NCBI GenBank assembly: GCA_014730295.1
Contig: WJIN01000143.1
Location: 45,007 to 109,006 of the forward strand
Direction: 5' to 3'
DNA: 64,000 bases
DNA from: Promethearchaeota archaeon
GTDB taxonomy: Archaea; Asgardarchaeota; Lokiarchaeia; Sigynarchaeales; SOKP01
Positions 19,417 to 28,148 of the stretch are shown here, piece after piece. A model generated the notes under the pieces. It saw only the letters and a program-made list of their open reading frames with translations. It was not told where the DNA came from and made no database searches. The number at the start of each line of letters is the position of its first letter. Positions within the stretch are counted from its first letter, which is position 1. The position numbers were made by a program, and so were the translations under genes.

Positions 19417-20134
19417 TAGTCTATCCATTAGATTTTTATTTGATATTCTTTATTTCCACCCAGTTTTTATATTTTGGTTAATAAATGAATAATAAGTATC
19501 CTTTAATATCATCGAATAAATCTCAAATCAACAGATAATAAAAACAATCGATTATTAGCTAAAAAGCAAAATTGATAAGATATGGAAAATCAAAATAATT
19601 AAGCTACTCTGGCTCATTTCCGCAGTATTTCTAATTTTGGCACCTTCATTATTTTGGATAATCGGATCCCTTACACAAGATTTCTGGTCAAACGTGTATC
19701 CTAGTATTGGAATGATACTTCCATATATTGGAGCCGTATTAGCTATCTCCGCATTATTCCTGCAAGAGAATTATTAATTTTACGCAATTCTCTTTTTTTT
19801 CATTATAATTCATCTAAGGTTAGTTAGCAAGGGTTTATTCAATTAATATCAGATTCTAATAGATAATCTCGGTTTTTAATATATGTATTCAGCATAAACT
19901 TTCCCATCCTTTCATAAGATTTTTTTTTTTTAACCTATACTCTTAAACAAAAAATGATTTAATAGAAGAATCTCTAATACAAGAATTAAATAATATTCGA
20001 TCCGTGATATTTATTAAGGTAGAATACTATATGATATATAACAGATCGAACATTGGACATATTCGAATTAAAACACGAATTTTGTCTCGATGGGTTTATG
20101 ATAGAATTATTGAGAAAAGAAATGGTGAGAAAAA
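19417..20134. other. Long intergenic region with one possible small ORF
   Basis: About 720 AT-rich bases between the histidine kinase and the DtxR-type regulator. Besides the short membrane ORF listed separately, I see homopolymer T runs and TATA-like stretches near 20020-20045 that could serve the regulator downstream. No RNA gene recognised. Confidence 0.5.
19571..19777 (+). CDS. Possible small two-helix membrane protein without canonical start
   Basis: The frame encodes about 65 residues with two hydrophobic helices: IIKLLWLISAVFLILAPSLF and later IGMILPYIGAVLAISALFL, ending QENY. This hydrophobic pattern resembles other small membrane proteins in this window. No ATG, GTG or TTG occurs in frame after the upstream stop; only ATT or ATA are available. 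It may use a rare start, be a decayed gene, or be chance. Confidence 0.3.
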   Translation: MDKIWKIKIIKLLWLISAVFLILAPSLFWIIGSLTQDFWSNVYPSIGMILPYIGAVLAISALFLQENY

Positions 20135-20563
20135 CTGAAAAATATTAATCTGTTTGAGAGCCAAGAAGATTATTTAAAAGCTATTTATTTAATATCAAAA
20201 ACCAAGCAAGGTGGTTGGGTTTCTAATGCAGAAATCTCTCAGAGATTAAATGTGAAACCATCATCAGTGTCGGATATGCTCCATAAGTTAGAAGATTTGG
20301 ATTTGATTAATTGGAAACCAAGAAGTGCAATCAGGCTCACAGAAAAAGGTAAAACCATTGCAAGACAATTAATCTATCGCTATAATCTAATGAAAATTGT
20401 CATATTAAATATATTTGAAATCGAAGATGATAATCTTTTAGATGAGATTTGCTGCAAAATAGAACACGATATTCCAGTTGAATTATGTGATTCCGTCTCT
20501 GTTCAATACCGAACAATTTTAAATAAATCCAATAATGAGATAATTCTTGATAATTCTACATAA
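20135..20563 (+). CDS. DtxR/MntR-type metal-dependent transcription regulator
   Basis: About 142 residues. SQEDYLKAIYLIS at the N-terminus is the DtxR/MntR opening, followed by a winged helix (VSNAEISQRLNVKPSSVSDMLHKLEDLDLINW) and the dimerisation/metal region LDEICCKIEHDIPVEL, with Glu, Cys, Glu and His positions fitting the primary metal site. The SH3-like domain is absent, so MntR-like in size. The homologous N-terminus begins just after an in-frame stop with no ATG/GTG/TTG. A CTG preceded by GGTGAG 5 nt upstream is the best start; an internal ATG at 20252 would delete half of the winged helix. Confidence 0.8.
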   Translation: MKNINLFESQEDYLKAIYLISKTKQGGWVSNAEISQRLNVKPSSVSDMLHKLEDLDLINWKPRSAIRLTEKGKTIARQLIYRYNLMKIVILNIFEIEDDNLLDEICCKIEHDIPVELCDSVSVQYRTILNKSNNEIILDNST

Positions 20564-20633
20564 AAGTTCAATCATAAATTAGAAATGAAAAGAAGATATT
20601 AAATACGGAGAAAAGTATTGGAGGAGTATAAAA

Positions 20634-21284
20634 ATGTTCTTTGGTAAAAGGTTTAGCGGATATCATAAGGGATCATTATCGGGTTTAGAACTTTTGGTGA
20701 TTTCATTGATAAAAAATCAACCAAATCTAACAGGGTATGATATAATTCAAGATATAAACAAAAAATTCAAACCCATGTGGAAAGCGTCTGCCGGCACGAT
20801 ATATCCCCTTTTGGAACGACTTTTTAAAAAGGAGTTGATAAATGTCCAAGAAATCGTTGATGAAAATAATCGAAAGAAAAAAATCTATACCATCAGTGAG
20901 AAAGGAAAAGAAGAATTGAAGAAAGCATTAAAGGGTAATTTTGAGCCGAGTCTGCAGACATTAGGGAAATTTATTCGAACTATATTACAAGGAATCAATG
21001 TAGATAAGAATATGGAGCAAGTATTTAGCTGTTTTCCGTTCTGTGATAAACATTTTGGAAGTGAAGTCGATGAGGAGGATATTTCAAGGGAAAATTTAGA
21101 ACGAATTGAAAGAAGAGTTGAAGAACTGAGAGATTATAAGGAAAGCTTAAAGGGCAGGATCGACTCAATAGACCAGCAAATCAGGCATTATAAAACGGTA
21201 CTAAAGGAACTTAAAGAAAGACGAGAACAAGAGGCTAAGCCAATACCAATAGTAGAAGACGATGAGGAATTTGAAAATTTCTAA
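20634..21284 (+). CDS. PadR-family transcription regulator with C-terminal coiled coil
   Basis: 216 residues. The N-terminal PadR winged helix reads LELLVISLIKNQPNLTGYDIIQDINKKF, WKASAGTIYPLLERLFKKELI and a wing YTISEKGKEELKKAL. Residues 140-200 form a charged coiled coil, the usual PadR dimerisation element but longer. A clear GGAGGAG precedes the ATG. The gene lies just upstream of hsp20 in the same orientation (about 40 nt apart), so it may regulate or be co-transcribed with it. Confidence 0.88.
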   Translation: MFFGKRFSGYHKGSLSGLELLVISLIKNQPNLTGYDIIQDINKKFKPMWKASAGTIYPLLERLFKKELINVQEIVDENNRKKKIYTISEKGKEELKKALKGNFEPSLQTLGKFIRTILQGINVDKNMEQVFSCFPFCDKHFGSEVDEEDISRENLERIERRVEELRDYKESLKGRIDSIDQQIRHYKTVLKELKERREQEAKPIPIVEDDEEFENF

Positions 21285-21322
21285 ATAAAAAAATTAAAAA
21301 AAAATAGGAGGTATAAATCAAA

Positions 21323-21835
21323 ATGTGTTATGGATCTGTAGGAAATTCGAATGTAAAAGTTGGAACTGCTTTTTTTAGTAAAGAGATGCCCCATATGGTA
21401 AGGGGTTTAATGAGTCATCTAAAAACTTGCATGGAAAACTTCGAAGGATGGGTGCCTTATGAATTGGATGAATATGAATCTGATTATTTGGTAAGAGTAC
21501 CATTACCAGGACTATCTAAAGATGATGTGGAATTGTCTTTAATTAGCGGAAACTTGAATATTAGAGCCGAGAGAAAGAAGGAAGCAGAAAAGCGTAAAAG
21601 ATTTGAATCTAAAGCTTCAGAAGAACGTAGAGGGCACTTTTTTAAGCATATATTTGCAACAATTTATGATTCGGATGTAAATTTAGATATTCCTCTTCCC
21701 TCAAATGCTGATGAAGAGAATATCAAATCGGAAATGAAAAATGGATTGTTGAGGATAAAGATAGGAAAAAAACCGCCAAAAAAGATTAATATCAATCCCG
21801 AAGAGCCCGAGAGCAATTATAAAAACCAAAATTAA
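21323..21835 (+). CDS. Hsp20 small heat-shock protein
   Basis: 170 residues. The alpha-crystallin domain spans about residues 50-155: YLVRVPLPGLSKDDVELSLISGNLNIRAER, a charged loop, and DIPLPSNADEENIKSEMKNGLLRIKIGKK. A C-terminal INPEEPES tail follows, with a degenerate IxI motif (KINI). It is an ATP-independent holdase by family. TAGGAGG precedes the ATG. A large nested hairpin starts on the base after the stop. Confidence 0.93.
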   Translation: MCYGSVGNSNVKVGTAFFSKEMPHMVRGLMSHLKTCMENFEGWVPYELDEYESDYLVRVPLPGLSKDDVELSLISGNLNIRAERKKEAEKRKRFESKASEERRGHFFKHIFATIYDSDVNLDIPLPSNADEENIKSEMKNGLLRIKIGKKPPKKININPEEPESNYKNQN

Positions 21836-21905
21836 AATGGGAGCCTTTAGATTTTTTGGGAAATATTGACCGCACGGACAATATCTTCTCTAAAGAACTC
21901 CCATT
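21836..21905 (+). terminator. Nested 70-nt hairpin after hsp20, followed by T run
   Basis: Starting at the first base after the stop: AATGGGAG pairs with CTCCCATT (8 bp), CTTTAGA with TCTAAAG (7 bp), and an inner ATATTG-a-CCG/CGG-a-CAATAT (6+3 bp). The structure is followed by a long T tract. A strong stem followed by T is the layout of an intrinsic terminator, but the nesting is unusually elaborate; it could also be a mobile inverted-repeat element or an RNA stability element. Confidence 0.65.
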
Positions 21906-22149
21906 AATAATATTTTTTTTATATCTTATATTTTTATTGATGAATTTAGACTCTTTCTATTCGTTTTTAAAAGATTTATGAAATTGGATTGTAATACATA
22001 CAGATAAGTATTTTTCCGATGTATTCTAGGATACATATCGCAGAGGAAAATCTCTCATTCTTATTAACCATATATATTCTTTTCAAACTTTATAAGCGGG
22101 AAGACCAAAATATAGTATGAGGAATTGTAATTAAAATATGGTGAATAAA

Positions 22150-23955
22150 ATGGAAAAAATTGTAAGAATAAATCTAAAAACTAAAGAAATACAAATAGAA
22201 ACAGTTTCGGAACCATTAGAAGAAAAATATATTGGAGGGGCTGGAGTGTCAGCAGCTCTATTTACAAATGAAGTGTCTCCAAAGACGGATGCTTTTGATG
22301 AAAATAATCTCCTAATTTTTTCCGTAGGTCCCTTTTGCGGAACCGCCATTCCCTTCGGAGGAAGACACTTCGTAACAGCTAAGTCTCCTTTAACTAATAT
22401 ATTGGGAGAATCTTCAGCAGGGGGATTTTTGGGAAGAGAATTGAGAGCCGCGGGATATAATCACGTTATTTTTGAGGGGAAAAGTCAAAAGCCCGTTTAT
22501 ATTTTCATAAAAAATGACAACATAGAACTGAAAGATGCATCTCAATTATGGGGTAAAGGAATTCACGAAACCGAATCAATAATCAAGAAGGAACTTAACG
22601 ATGACAAATTAAAGATTGCCTCCATCGGACCCGCGGGAGAAAATTTAGTCCGATATGCCTCTATAATAAATGAGGGAGATCATGCTGCGGGACGGTGCGG
22701 ATTAGGGGCGGTGATGGGAAGTAAGAATCTAAAAGCCATTGTGGTAAAAGGTACCAATAAAGTTGAGGTAATTAATAGAGATGCGGTTCTTAATGCAGCG
22801 AAATCAATACAGCAATTAGTAAAAACCAGTCCCTTGGCCAATATAATGAAAGATTCCGGAACTGTTATTCATATGGATAATTATGTGAGATTCGGGGACA
22901 TACCCATTAAAAACTACTCAGAAAGTCGTTGGAAAGGGACAAAAAGCTTGGGATATTATGCTATGCAGGCACGAGGAGAATTAAAAACTACCGCCTGCTT
23001 CAATTGCCCTGTGGGATGTCGAGGCGAATTACAATATGAAGGAAATTGGGTAGCGTGGCCAGAATATGAAACTTGTGCAATGTTGGGAGCTAATCTTTAT
23101 ATTGATGATTTGGAAACCTTAATAAAATGGAATATAGTAACAAATAACCTTGGAATAGATACCATTTCCTTGGGAAGTACATTAGGATGTTTTCTTGAAG
23201 CTGCCGAAAAAAATCTTTTAGACATCGATTTGGATACTCTCGGATTCGAAAAAGATTCTGAAAACGAGAGCGGATATAAGATATGGGGTTCAACTGAGCC
23301 TATAGAGAAACTTATCAAGATGACAGCAAATAAGGAAGGAATTGGAAAGGACTTAGCTGAAGGAGTGGATAGATTTCGAGAAATCCACAATCTTCCCGAA
23401 CGATTTGATGTCACGGGTAAGGGTTTAGAAGTTCCAGCACATGAACCGCGCTCAAGTAATTTGACTGCTCTGGATTATGCTACTTCAAGTAGAGGTGCTT
23501 ATCATTGCTATGAACCAATGCATCTATCGTTTGGAATGAATCTGAAAGAGGAGATTGGATTAACTGAGAAGATTGACCGATTTTCTGAAGAAGATGAGGT
23601 AGTTGATTCAGTGATAAAAATTCAGAATTCGAGCGAAGCTTATGCAGCAAGCGGGGGTTGCATATTTGGATTCTGGTTCATCAATAAAATTACACCTTGG
23701 GTAGAAGGACTCAATGCAATTACCGGTCGAGATTATACTGTGGATTCTTGGGTTAACGCGGGAAACAATATTTTCAATCTAAAACGTAAATATAATTTAG
23801 AATGTGGAATATCCAGCGATGATGATACAGTGGGAAAACGATTTTTCATTCCAATTGAAAAAGGTGGGACAAAAGGTTATACCCCTCCCCTTGATAAATT
23901 CTTACCGAAATATTATCAAATGCGCGGATGGAATGAAAAAGGAATACCTAAATAA
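22150..23955 (+). CDS. Tungsten-dependent aldehyde ferredoxin oxidoreductase
   Basis: About 602 residues, full length for the AOR family. It oxidises aldehydes to acids with ferredoxin, using a tungstopterin and a 4Fe-4S cluster. GGAGVSAALFTNE, GPFCGTAIPFGGRH, FEGKSQKP, GDHAAGRCGLGAVMGSKNLKAI and cluster ligands ACFNCPVGCRG (CxxCxxxC), plus LECGISSDDD near the C-terminus, are visible. GGTGA 6 nt before the ATG at 22150 favours that start over the ATG at 22138. Which AOR subtype (AOR, FOR, GAPOR) cannot be said. Confidence 0.95.
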   Translation: MEKIVRINLKTKEIQIETVSEPLEEKYIGGAGVSAALFTNEVSPKTDAFDENNLLIFSVGPFCGTAIPFGGRHFVTAKSPLTNILGESSAGGFLGRELRAAGYNHVIFEGKSQKPVYIFIKNDNIELKDASQLWGKGIHETESIIKKELNDDKLKIASIGPAGENLVRYASIINEGDHAAGRCGLGAVMGSKNLKAIVVKGTNKVEVINRDAVLNAAKSIQQLVKTSPLANIMKDSGTVIHMDNYVRFGDIPIKNYSESRWKGTKSLGYYAMQARGELKTTACFNCPVGCRGELQYEGNWVAWPEYETCAMLGANLYIDDLETLIKWNIVTNNLGIDTISLGSTLGCFLEAAEKNLLDIDLDTLGFEKDSENESGYKIWGSTEPIEKLIKMTANKEGIGKDLAEGVDRFREIHNLPERFDVTGKGLEVPAHEPRSSNLTALDYATSSRGAYHCYEPMHLSFGMNLKEEIGLTEKIDRFSEEDEVVDSVIKIQNSSEAYAASGGCIFGFWFINKITPWVEGLNAITGRDYTVDSWVNAGNNIFNLKRKYNLECGISSDDDTVGKRFFIPIEKGGTKGYTPPLDKFLPKYYQMRGWNEKGIPK

Positions 23956-24169
23956 TTCTGATATATGTTTTTTTCTTATTTTTCTGATTTAATTCTACTT
24001 TTAAAATTTATTTTCTTGGATCAATTTTTAGAACGTTATTGAAATATAATCACAATAATACTAGAATAGCACTTGATGGGCAGTATTATTCTTATATTAT
24101 ATTAATATATTATTGATTTTTCGCTTGTTAAGTATAACAAAACGATTATTAACAATTTACAAAAAATAG

Positions 24170-24337
24170 GTGTTGAATATTAAACTTGTAACCTGCCATA
24201 TCCCCGAACAATATATAAAAGGCATTGAGGAACTGGTAGATGCAAATTATTACCCAAATCGATCCGAAGTAATTCGTGTTGCCATCCGAGATTTATTAAA
24301 AACCGAACTTAAAGTCCTTATACGACGAGAAGACTAA
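24170..24337 (+). CDS. Ribbon-helix-helix (CopG/NikR-like) DNA-binding protein
   Basis: 55 residues. LVTCHIPEQYIKGIEELVDA is the beta strand plus first helix, and NYYPNRSEVIRVAIRDLLKTEL is the second helix with the SE-(L/A/V)-IR-AI pattern seen in NikR-type and CopG repressors. It starts at GTG (or the adjacent TTG). No NikR metal domain. It probably binds DNA as a dimer and autoregulates or controls a neighbour; the target is unknown. Confidence 0.8.
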   Translation: MLNIKLVTCHIPEQYIKGIEELVDANYYPNRSEVIRVAIRDLLKTELKVLIRRED

Positions 24338-24384
24338 CTCTTTTTTTTTCATTTTTTTCTATCTTATTATTTAGCTTTCCACAC

Positions 24385-25293
24385 ATGCTATCTAAACAAA
24401 ATTCTTTAATTGAATACACTTTAGTTCATTTAATGAATTACATACATAAGGATTTTGAATATATTGATTCACATGTTCATCTTTTCCCCCCTAAAATATT
24501 CAAAGCAATTTGGAATTTTTTTGAGAGGAGAGATGATAAGGGCAAGATCAGAGGATGGCCCGTTGAATATAAATATTCCACAGAAAAACTTATTCAGATT
24601 TTAGGAGAGCATAATATTCGCTATTTTACAACTTATAATTATGCTCACAAAGGAGGCGTTGCTGATTATATAAACGATTGGATTCATCAATTTGCTCTTA
24701 ATCACAAAGAAGCGATACCTTTTGGATGTGTATGGCCAGGAGATAAGAACTGTGAAAATTATATTCAGAAAATATTTGATGAATACAACTTTCAAGGGAT
24801 TAAAATACAACCTTTAGTCCAAAAATTTTATCCGTTTGATGAAAGAATGGATAAAATCTATAAATTGATTATTGATAGGGGAAAGTGGATTAATATACAC
24901 GCAGGTACAGCCCCCTATAGGAATAAATTTGTTGGATATGAAAATTTTTTGAAATTCATCGAAAAATATCCAAATATTAATGTAATAGTCGCCCACATGG
25001 GAGCATTTGAATACCAGAAGTTTTTAAATTTAGCAGATAAATACGAGAACCTATATTTAGATACGACGATGATCTTCATACCCGATAATGTGTTTCCGGA
25101 GAGAAAATCAAGACAACCTACAAAAGAGCAACTACTCTCGTTTCAAGAAAAGATTTTGTTCGGAAGCGATTATCCGAACATTCCATATAAGTATAAATAC
25201 TCAACTCAAGGATTATTAGAACTTGACCTTCCTCGAAGATTTTATGAGAATATTTTTTTCAATAATGCAAAAAGAATTTTTAATGTATCTTAA
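24385..25293 (+). CDS. Amidohydrolase (TIM-barrel metal-dependent hydrolase)
   Basis: 302 residues of the amidohydrolase-2 group. The metal-binding HxH is in YIDSHVHLFPP; a later His is in WINIHAGTAP, another in VIVAHMGAFEY, and the Asp in ILFGSDYPNIPY. This set matches ACMSD-like decarboxylases and hydrolases. The N-terminal 25 residues before the strand are poorly conserved in type, so the start could be a downstream ATG. Substrate unknown. It follows the RHH gene by 47 nt. Confidence 0.82.
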   Translation: MLSKQNSLIEYTLVHLMNYIHKDFEYIDSHVHLFPPKIFKAIWNFFERRDDKGKIRGWPVEYKYSTEKLIQILGEHNIRYFTTYNYAHKGGVADYINDWIHQFALNHKEAIPFGCVWPGDKNCENYIQKIFDEYNFQGIKIQPLVQKFYPFDERMDKIYKLIIDRGKWINIHAGTAPYRNKFVGYENFLKFIEKYPNINVIVAHMGAFEYQKFLNLADKYENLYLDTTMIFIPDNVFPERKSRQPTKEQLLSFQEKILFGSDYPNIPYKYKYSTQGLLELDLPRRFYENIFFNNAKRIFNVS

Positions 25294-25376
25294 AAACTTC
25301 CTAAAAGCCAAGAATCTCTACCTATAATGCACAGTAAAGTAAAAAAGAAAATTTGTTTAGGTTTAGAGGAACTAAA

Positions 25377-25955
25377 TCATTCTTCGAGATTCACTTTAAT
25401 CTTTATGGCAATAAAATAAAATAGAATTGCAGCAAAGAACCAAACGAGCTGTGGGAATAAAGTAAAGGCATGGCCATTCATCCAAAAGAGACACGGATTC
25501 CACCAGCACGGGATATATTCCCATCCACCACCTAAAATACTGCTAATTTCGATGATTAGAGATTGAATTTGACCCCAAATTTCTAAAATAATTAATTCCT
25601 TAATATTAAAATTTGAAAAATAGTTTTCTTTTGAATATAGACGGATAAAACCCACACCGATTAGAAAAATTCCTCCGTCCCAAATAGAGTGAATAATACC
25701 ATGGATAGGAAACGGTGCAATAGGTCTCGAACCCGAAAATGTGGCAATCGGGATTTCTAATTCTCTGGCAAGTCCCAATGGGATTTCCCATAATAACCCT
25801 ATTGCAAATCCAAGCAAAAATAGATATAGGACGAATTTAGTGATCTTTTTAAAGACAAAAAGGAGTACTATAGCGATTAGAATAACCGCAGCTATGGCGT
25901 AGTCGATTATAAAGAAATTTTCGCTTATGAAAATAAGAAAATTCGAGAATAGCAT
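25377..25955 (-). CDS. Integral membrane protein of unknown function
   Basis: 192 residues with about five hydrophobic helices. GLLWEIPLGLARELEIPIATF, HGIIHSIWDGGIFLIG and a Cys/Trp-rich GGGWEYIPCWWNPCLFW lie in loops between helices. I do not recognise the family. It is convergent with the amidohydrolase gene and runs in the same direction as the ZIP transporter upstream. Confidence 0.7.
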   Translation of the reverse strand: MLFSNFLIFISENFFIIDYAIAAVILIAIVLLFVFKKITKFVLYLFLLGFAIGLLWEIPLGLARELEIPIATFSGSRPIAPFPIHGIIHSIWDGGIFLIGVGFIRLYSKENYFSNFNIKELIILEIWGQIQSLIIEISSILGGGWEYIPCWWNPCLFWMNGHAFTLFPQLVWFFAAILFYFIAIKIKVNLEE

Positions 25956-26102
25956 TAGATTTCCACTTGATAATTGAATATTTTATTTCAAAATGATTTA
26001 ATTGAATGATTTAATTGGTTAATATTGATGGTTTTTTAAGTCTTTTCAATATCACCTTAACAATCTGAAGAACTTTCTTATAAAAAAAGGAAAAGAAAAA
26101 AT

Positions 26103-26876
26103 TTAAACTTCCAAAATAGCTAAACTCAATGCCATAACAAACATCCCCGCCACGATTCCTATTATTGACCATTTTTCGTTTCCAAAACAATGGGAGACCG
26201 GTAGCAGTTCATCAATCGAGACATATACCATGATTCCAGCAACAACTGCTAAAAGTGCTGACAAAATCAAAGGGGTGATAAATGGAAGGAAAATGAGTCC
26301 GAAAAAAATTGCTCCTAGAGGCTCAGACATGCCGCTTAAGAAAGCCCAAAAGAATCCTTTTTTTTCGCTTTGAAAAGAGGCACATGTGGGAATCGCAACA
26401 GCAATTCCTTCAGGAATATTATGAAGAGCAATAGCGATGGTAAGAATAATCCCAATTTCAATATTATCTATTGTTCCCACAACAGTCGCAAGACCTTCAG
26501 GAAGGTTATGAATAAAAATCCCCAAAAAAACAAACAAGGAGGCTTTTGTGAGCCTCTCATCGATTGTACATTCTTTTTTAAAATAATCTTCTTGGAAATG
26601 ATATCGATGAGAAACTAATATATCAATGGCAAACATTATTCCCATCCCTAAGAAGAAAAACAAGGACGCTATTAGTATGCTTCCAAATACTACAATTGCT
26701 TGTTGTAAAAGTTCTGCGAAAGAAATAAAAAGCATAACACCAGCGGAGAGCCCCATAACTAACGAGAGAAATTTTGGTCCGGGATCTTTATAGAAAAATG
26801 CTATTAATCCTCCTAAAGAGGTAGATAATCCCGCTATGAGACTTAATAATACACCAATTAGAAAGGCATCAATCAT
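26103..26876 (-). CDS. ZIP-family zinc/metal transporter (ZupT-like)
   Basis: 257 residues with about eight hydrophobic helices. The two metal-transport helices carry HNLPEGLATVVGT and HNIPEGIAVAIP, the hallmark of ZIP/GufA-type transporters, and a short His-containing cytoplasmic loop (SHRYHFQEDYFKKE) lies before them. The family takes up zinc, iron or related divalent cations. The last helices end near the C-terminus as usual. No regulator is adjacent. Confidence 0.93.
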   Translation of the reverse strand: MIDAFLIGVLLSLIAGLSTSLGGLIAFFYKDPGPKFLSLVMGLSAGVMLFISFAELLQQAIVVFGSILIASLFFFLGMGIMFAIDILVSHRYHFQEDYFKKECTIDERLTKASLFVFLGIFIHNLPEGLATVVGTIDNIEIGIILTIAIALHNIPEGIAVAIPTCASFQSEKKGFFWAFLSGMSEPLGAIFFGLIFLPFITPLILSALLAVVAGIMVYVSIDELLPVSHCFGNEKWSIIGIVAGMFVMALSLAILEV

Positions 26877-26990
26877 CTTGTTTCAATTCTGTTTTTATAA
26901 ACTATTTAATCTTTCTTTTATAATCTATTATATATTATTTGTTTTAGTATTGGTAATTAATTCTTTTTCGATTTAAAGGAGTACCAGAAA

Positions 26991-28013
26991 ATGAAAAAAG
27001 TATCAGATAAAGATAAATTGTTTTTCTTTGAGCGACATTTCCTTACACTTGATGGATTATGGATGATTGAAACGGAAAATGAGTTAGGCTGGGATAGGGC
27101 ATTAAAAATCGACACAGAAGTATGGAAAAAATTGTTAAAGATTATTATCAGAAGATTAAAAGATTATTTAGAAATACAAGGCAATTCTATAGGAGATTTA
27201 CTTAAAATATTAACGTTTCGGTGGACTGTTGAAGGATGGGAGTTTGATTCTAAAACAAAAGATGAGAAAGTCGTAGTTCAAATTAAAAAATGTCCATATA
27301 AGTCAGCAATGAGCAGGAATCCCGAGCGGCATGATAAAATCCCGTTAATTTGCCAAGATATGTGTATTCCGTTCTACAAACATATCATCGAGCATTTTAA
27401 TCCTAATATACGAGTCGAAAGAAATAAATATATGGGATTGGGAGATAGTATCTGTAATTTCGAGCTAAGCTATAGAGATACAACCCCAAAACTAGTATCG
27501 GAAAATGTAGAACCGATTATTAAAGTAAGCGATGAAGATAAGCTTTTTTATTTTGAGCGGAATTTTAAAACCTTAGATGGTCTATGGATTATCGAGCTCG
27601 AAGAAGAAACTGATTTTCAAACGTCTGTAGAAATTGATACAGTGGTTTGGCAAAGATTGTACCAAATTATTTTTAGAAGAGTAAAGCGATATTTAAAGAT
27701 TAATTCAAACGATTTGGAAGCTCTAATTGAATTGATTTCGTTTATTTGGAGTTGCGAGAGTTATGAGTATGAAATACATAACTTACAGAAGAATGAAGCT
27801 GAGATGAGAATACTTCAGTGTCCATATGAAGAAGCAATGAAAAGAAATCCCGAACGGATAGATAAAATCGAAACAATTTGTAAAGATATGTGCATTCCTT
27901 TCTACGACCCCGCCTTCCACGATTTCAATAAAAGTATTAAGTTACAAAGATCAAAATTTTTAGGCACAAGCGATAAATATTGTAATTTTCATTTCATAGT
28001 GAGGAGAGAATAA
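26991..28013 (+). CDS. Tandem-duplicated Cys-motif protein (DUF6125-like)
   Basis: 340 residues made of two homologous halves (about 1-165 and 175-340). Each begins VSDxDKLFxFERxFxTLDGLW and contains a W/E-rich helix region, then CPY..AM.RNPER.DKI...C.DMCIPFY and a final ..N.+.ER.K..G..D..CNF. The three Cys per repeat suggest a metal or Fe-S site or a catalytic Cys. It resembles the DUF6125 / L-2-amino-thiazoline-4-carboxylate hydrolase-like fold, from memory only. GGAG precedes the ATG. Confidence 0.7.
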   Translation: MKKVSDKDKLFFFERHFLTLDGLWMIETENELGWDRALKIDTEVWKKLLKIIIRRLKDYLEIQGNSIGDLLKILTFRWTVEGWEFDSKTKDEKVVVQIKKCPYKSAMSRNPERHDKIPLICQDMCIPFYKHIIEHFNPNIRVERNKYMGLGDSICNFELSYRDTTPKLVSENVEPIIKVSDEDKLFYFERNFKTLDGLWIIELEEETDFQTSVEIDTVVWQRLYQIIFRRVKRYLKINSNDLEALIELISFIWSCESYEYEIHNLQKNEAEMRILQCPYEEAMKRNPERIDKIETICKDMCIPFYDPAFHDFNKSIKLQRSKFLGTSDKYCNFHFIVRRE

Positions 28014-28148
28014 ATCTTATTTTAGACTCTCTTTTAGGTTCAGAGCAAAACGTTCCGCATTTTTATTTTTGAGGATTTTAATATTTTTTCAATTTAGTTT
28101 GCCTCTAATAGTATAGGATTCTGATGAGTGATCCTTTTCAAGATTTAT

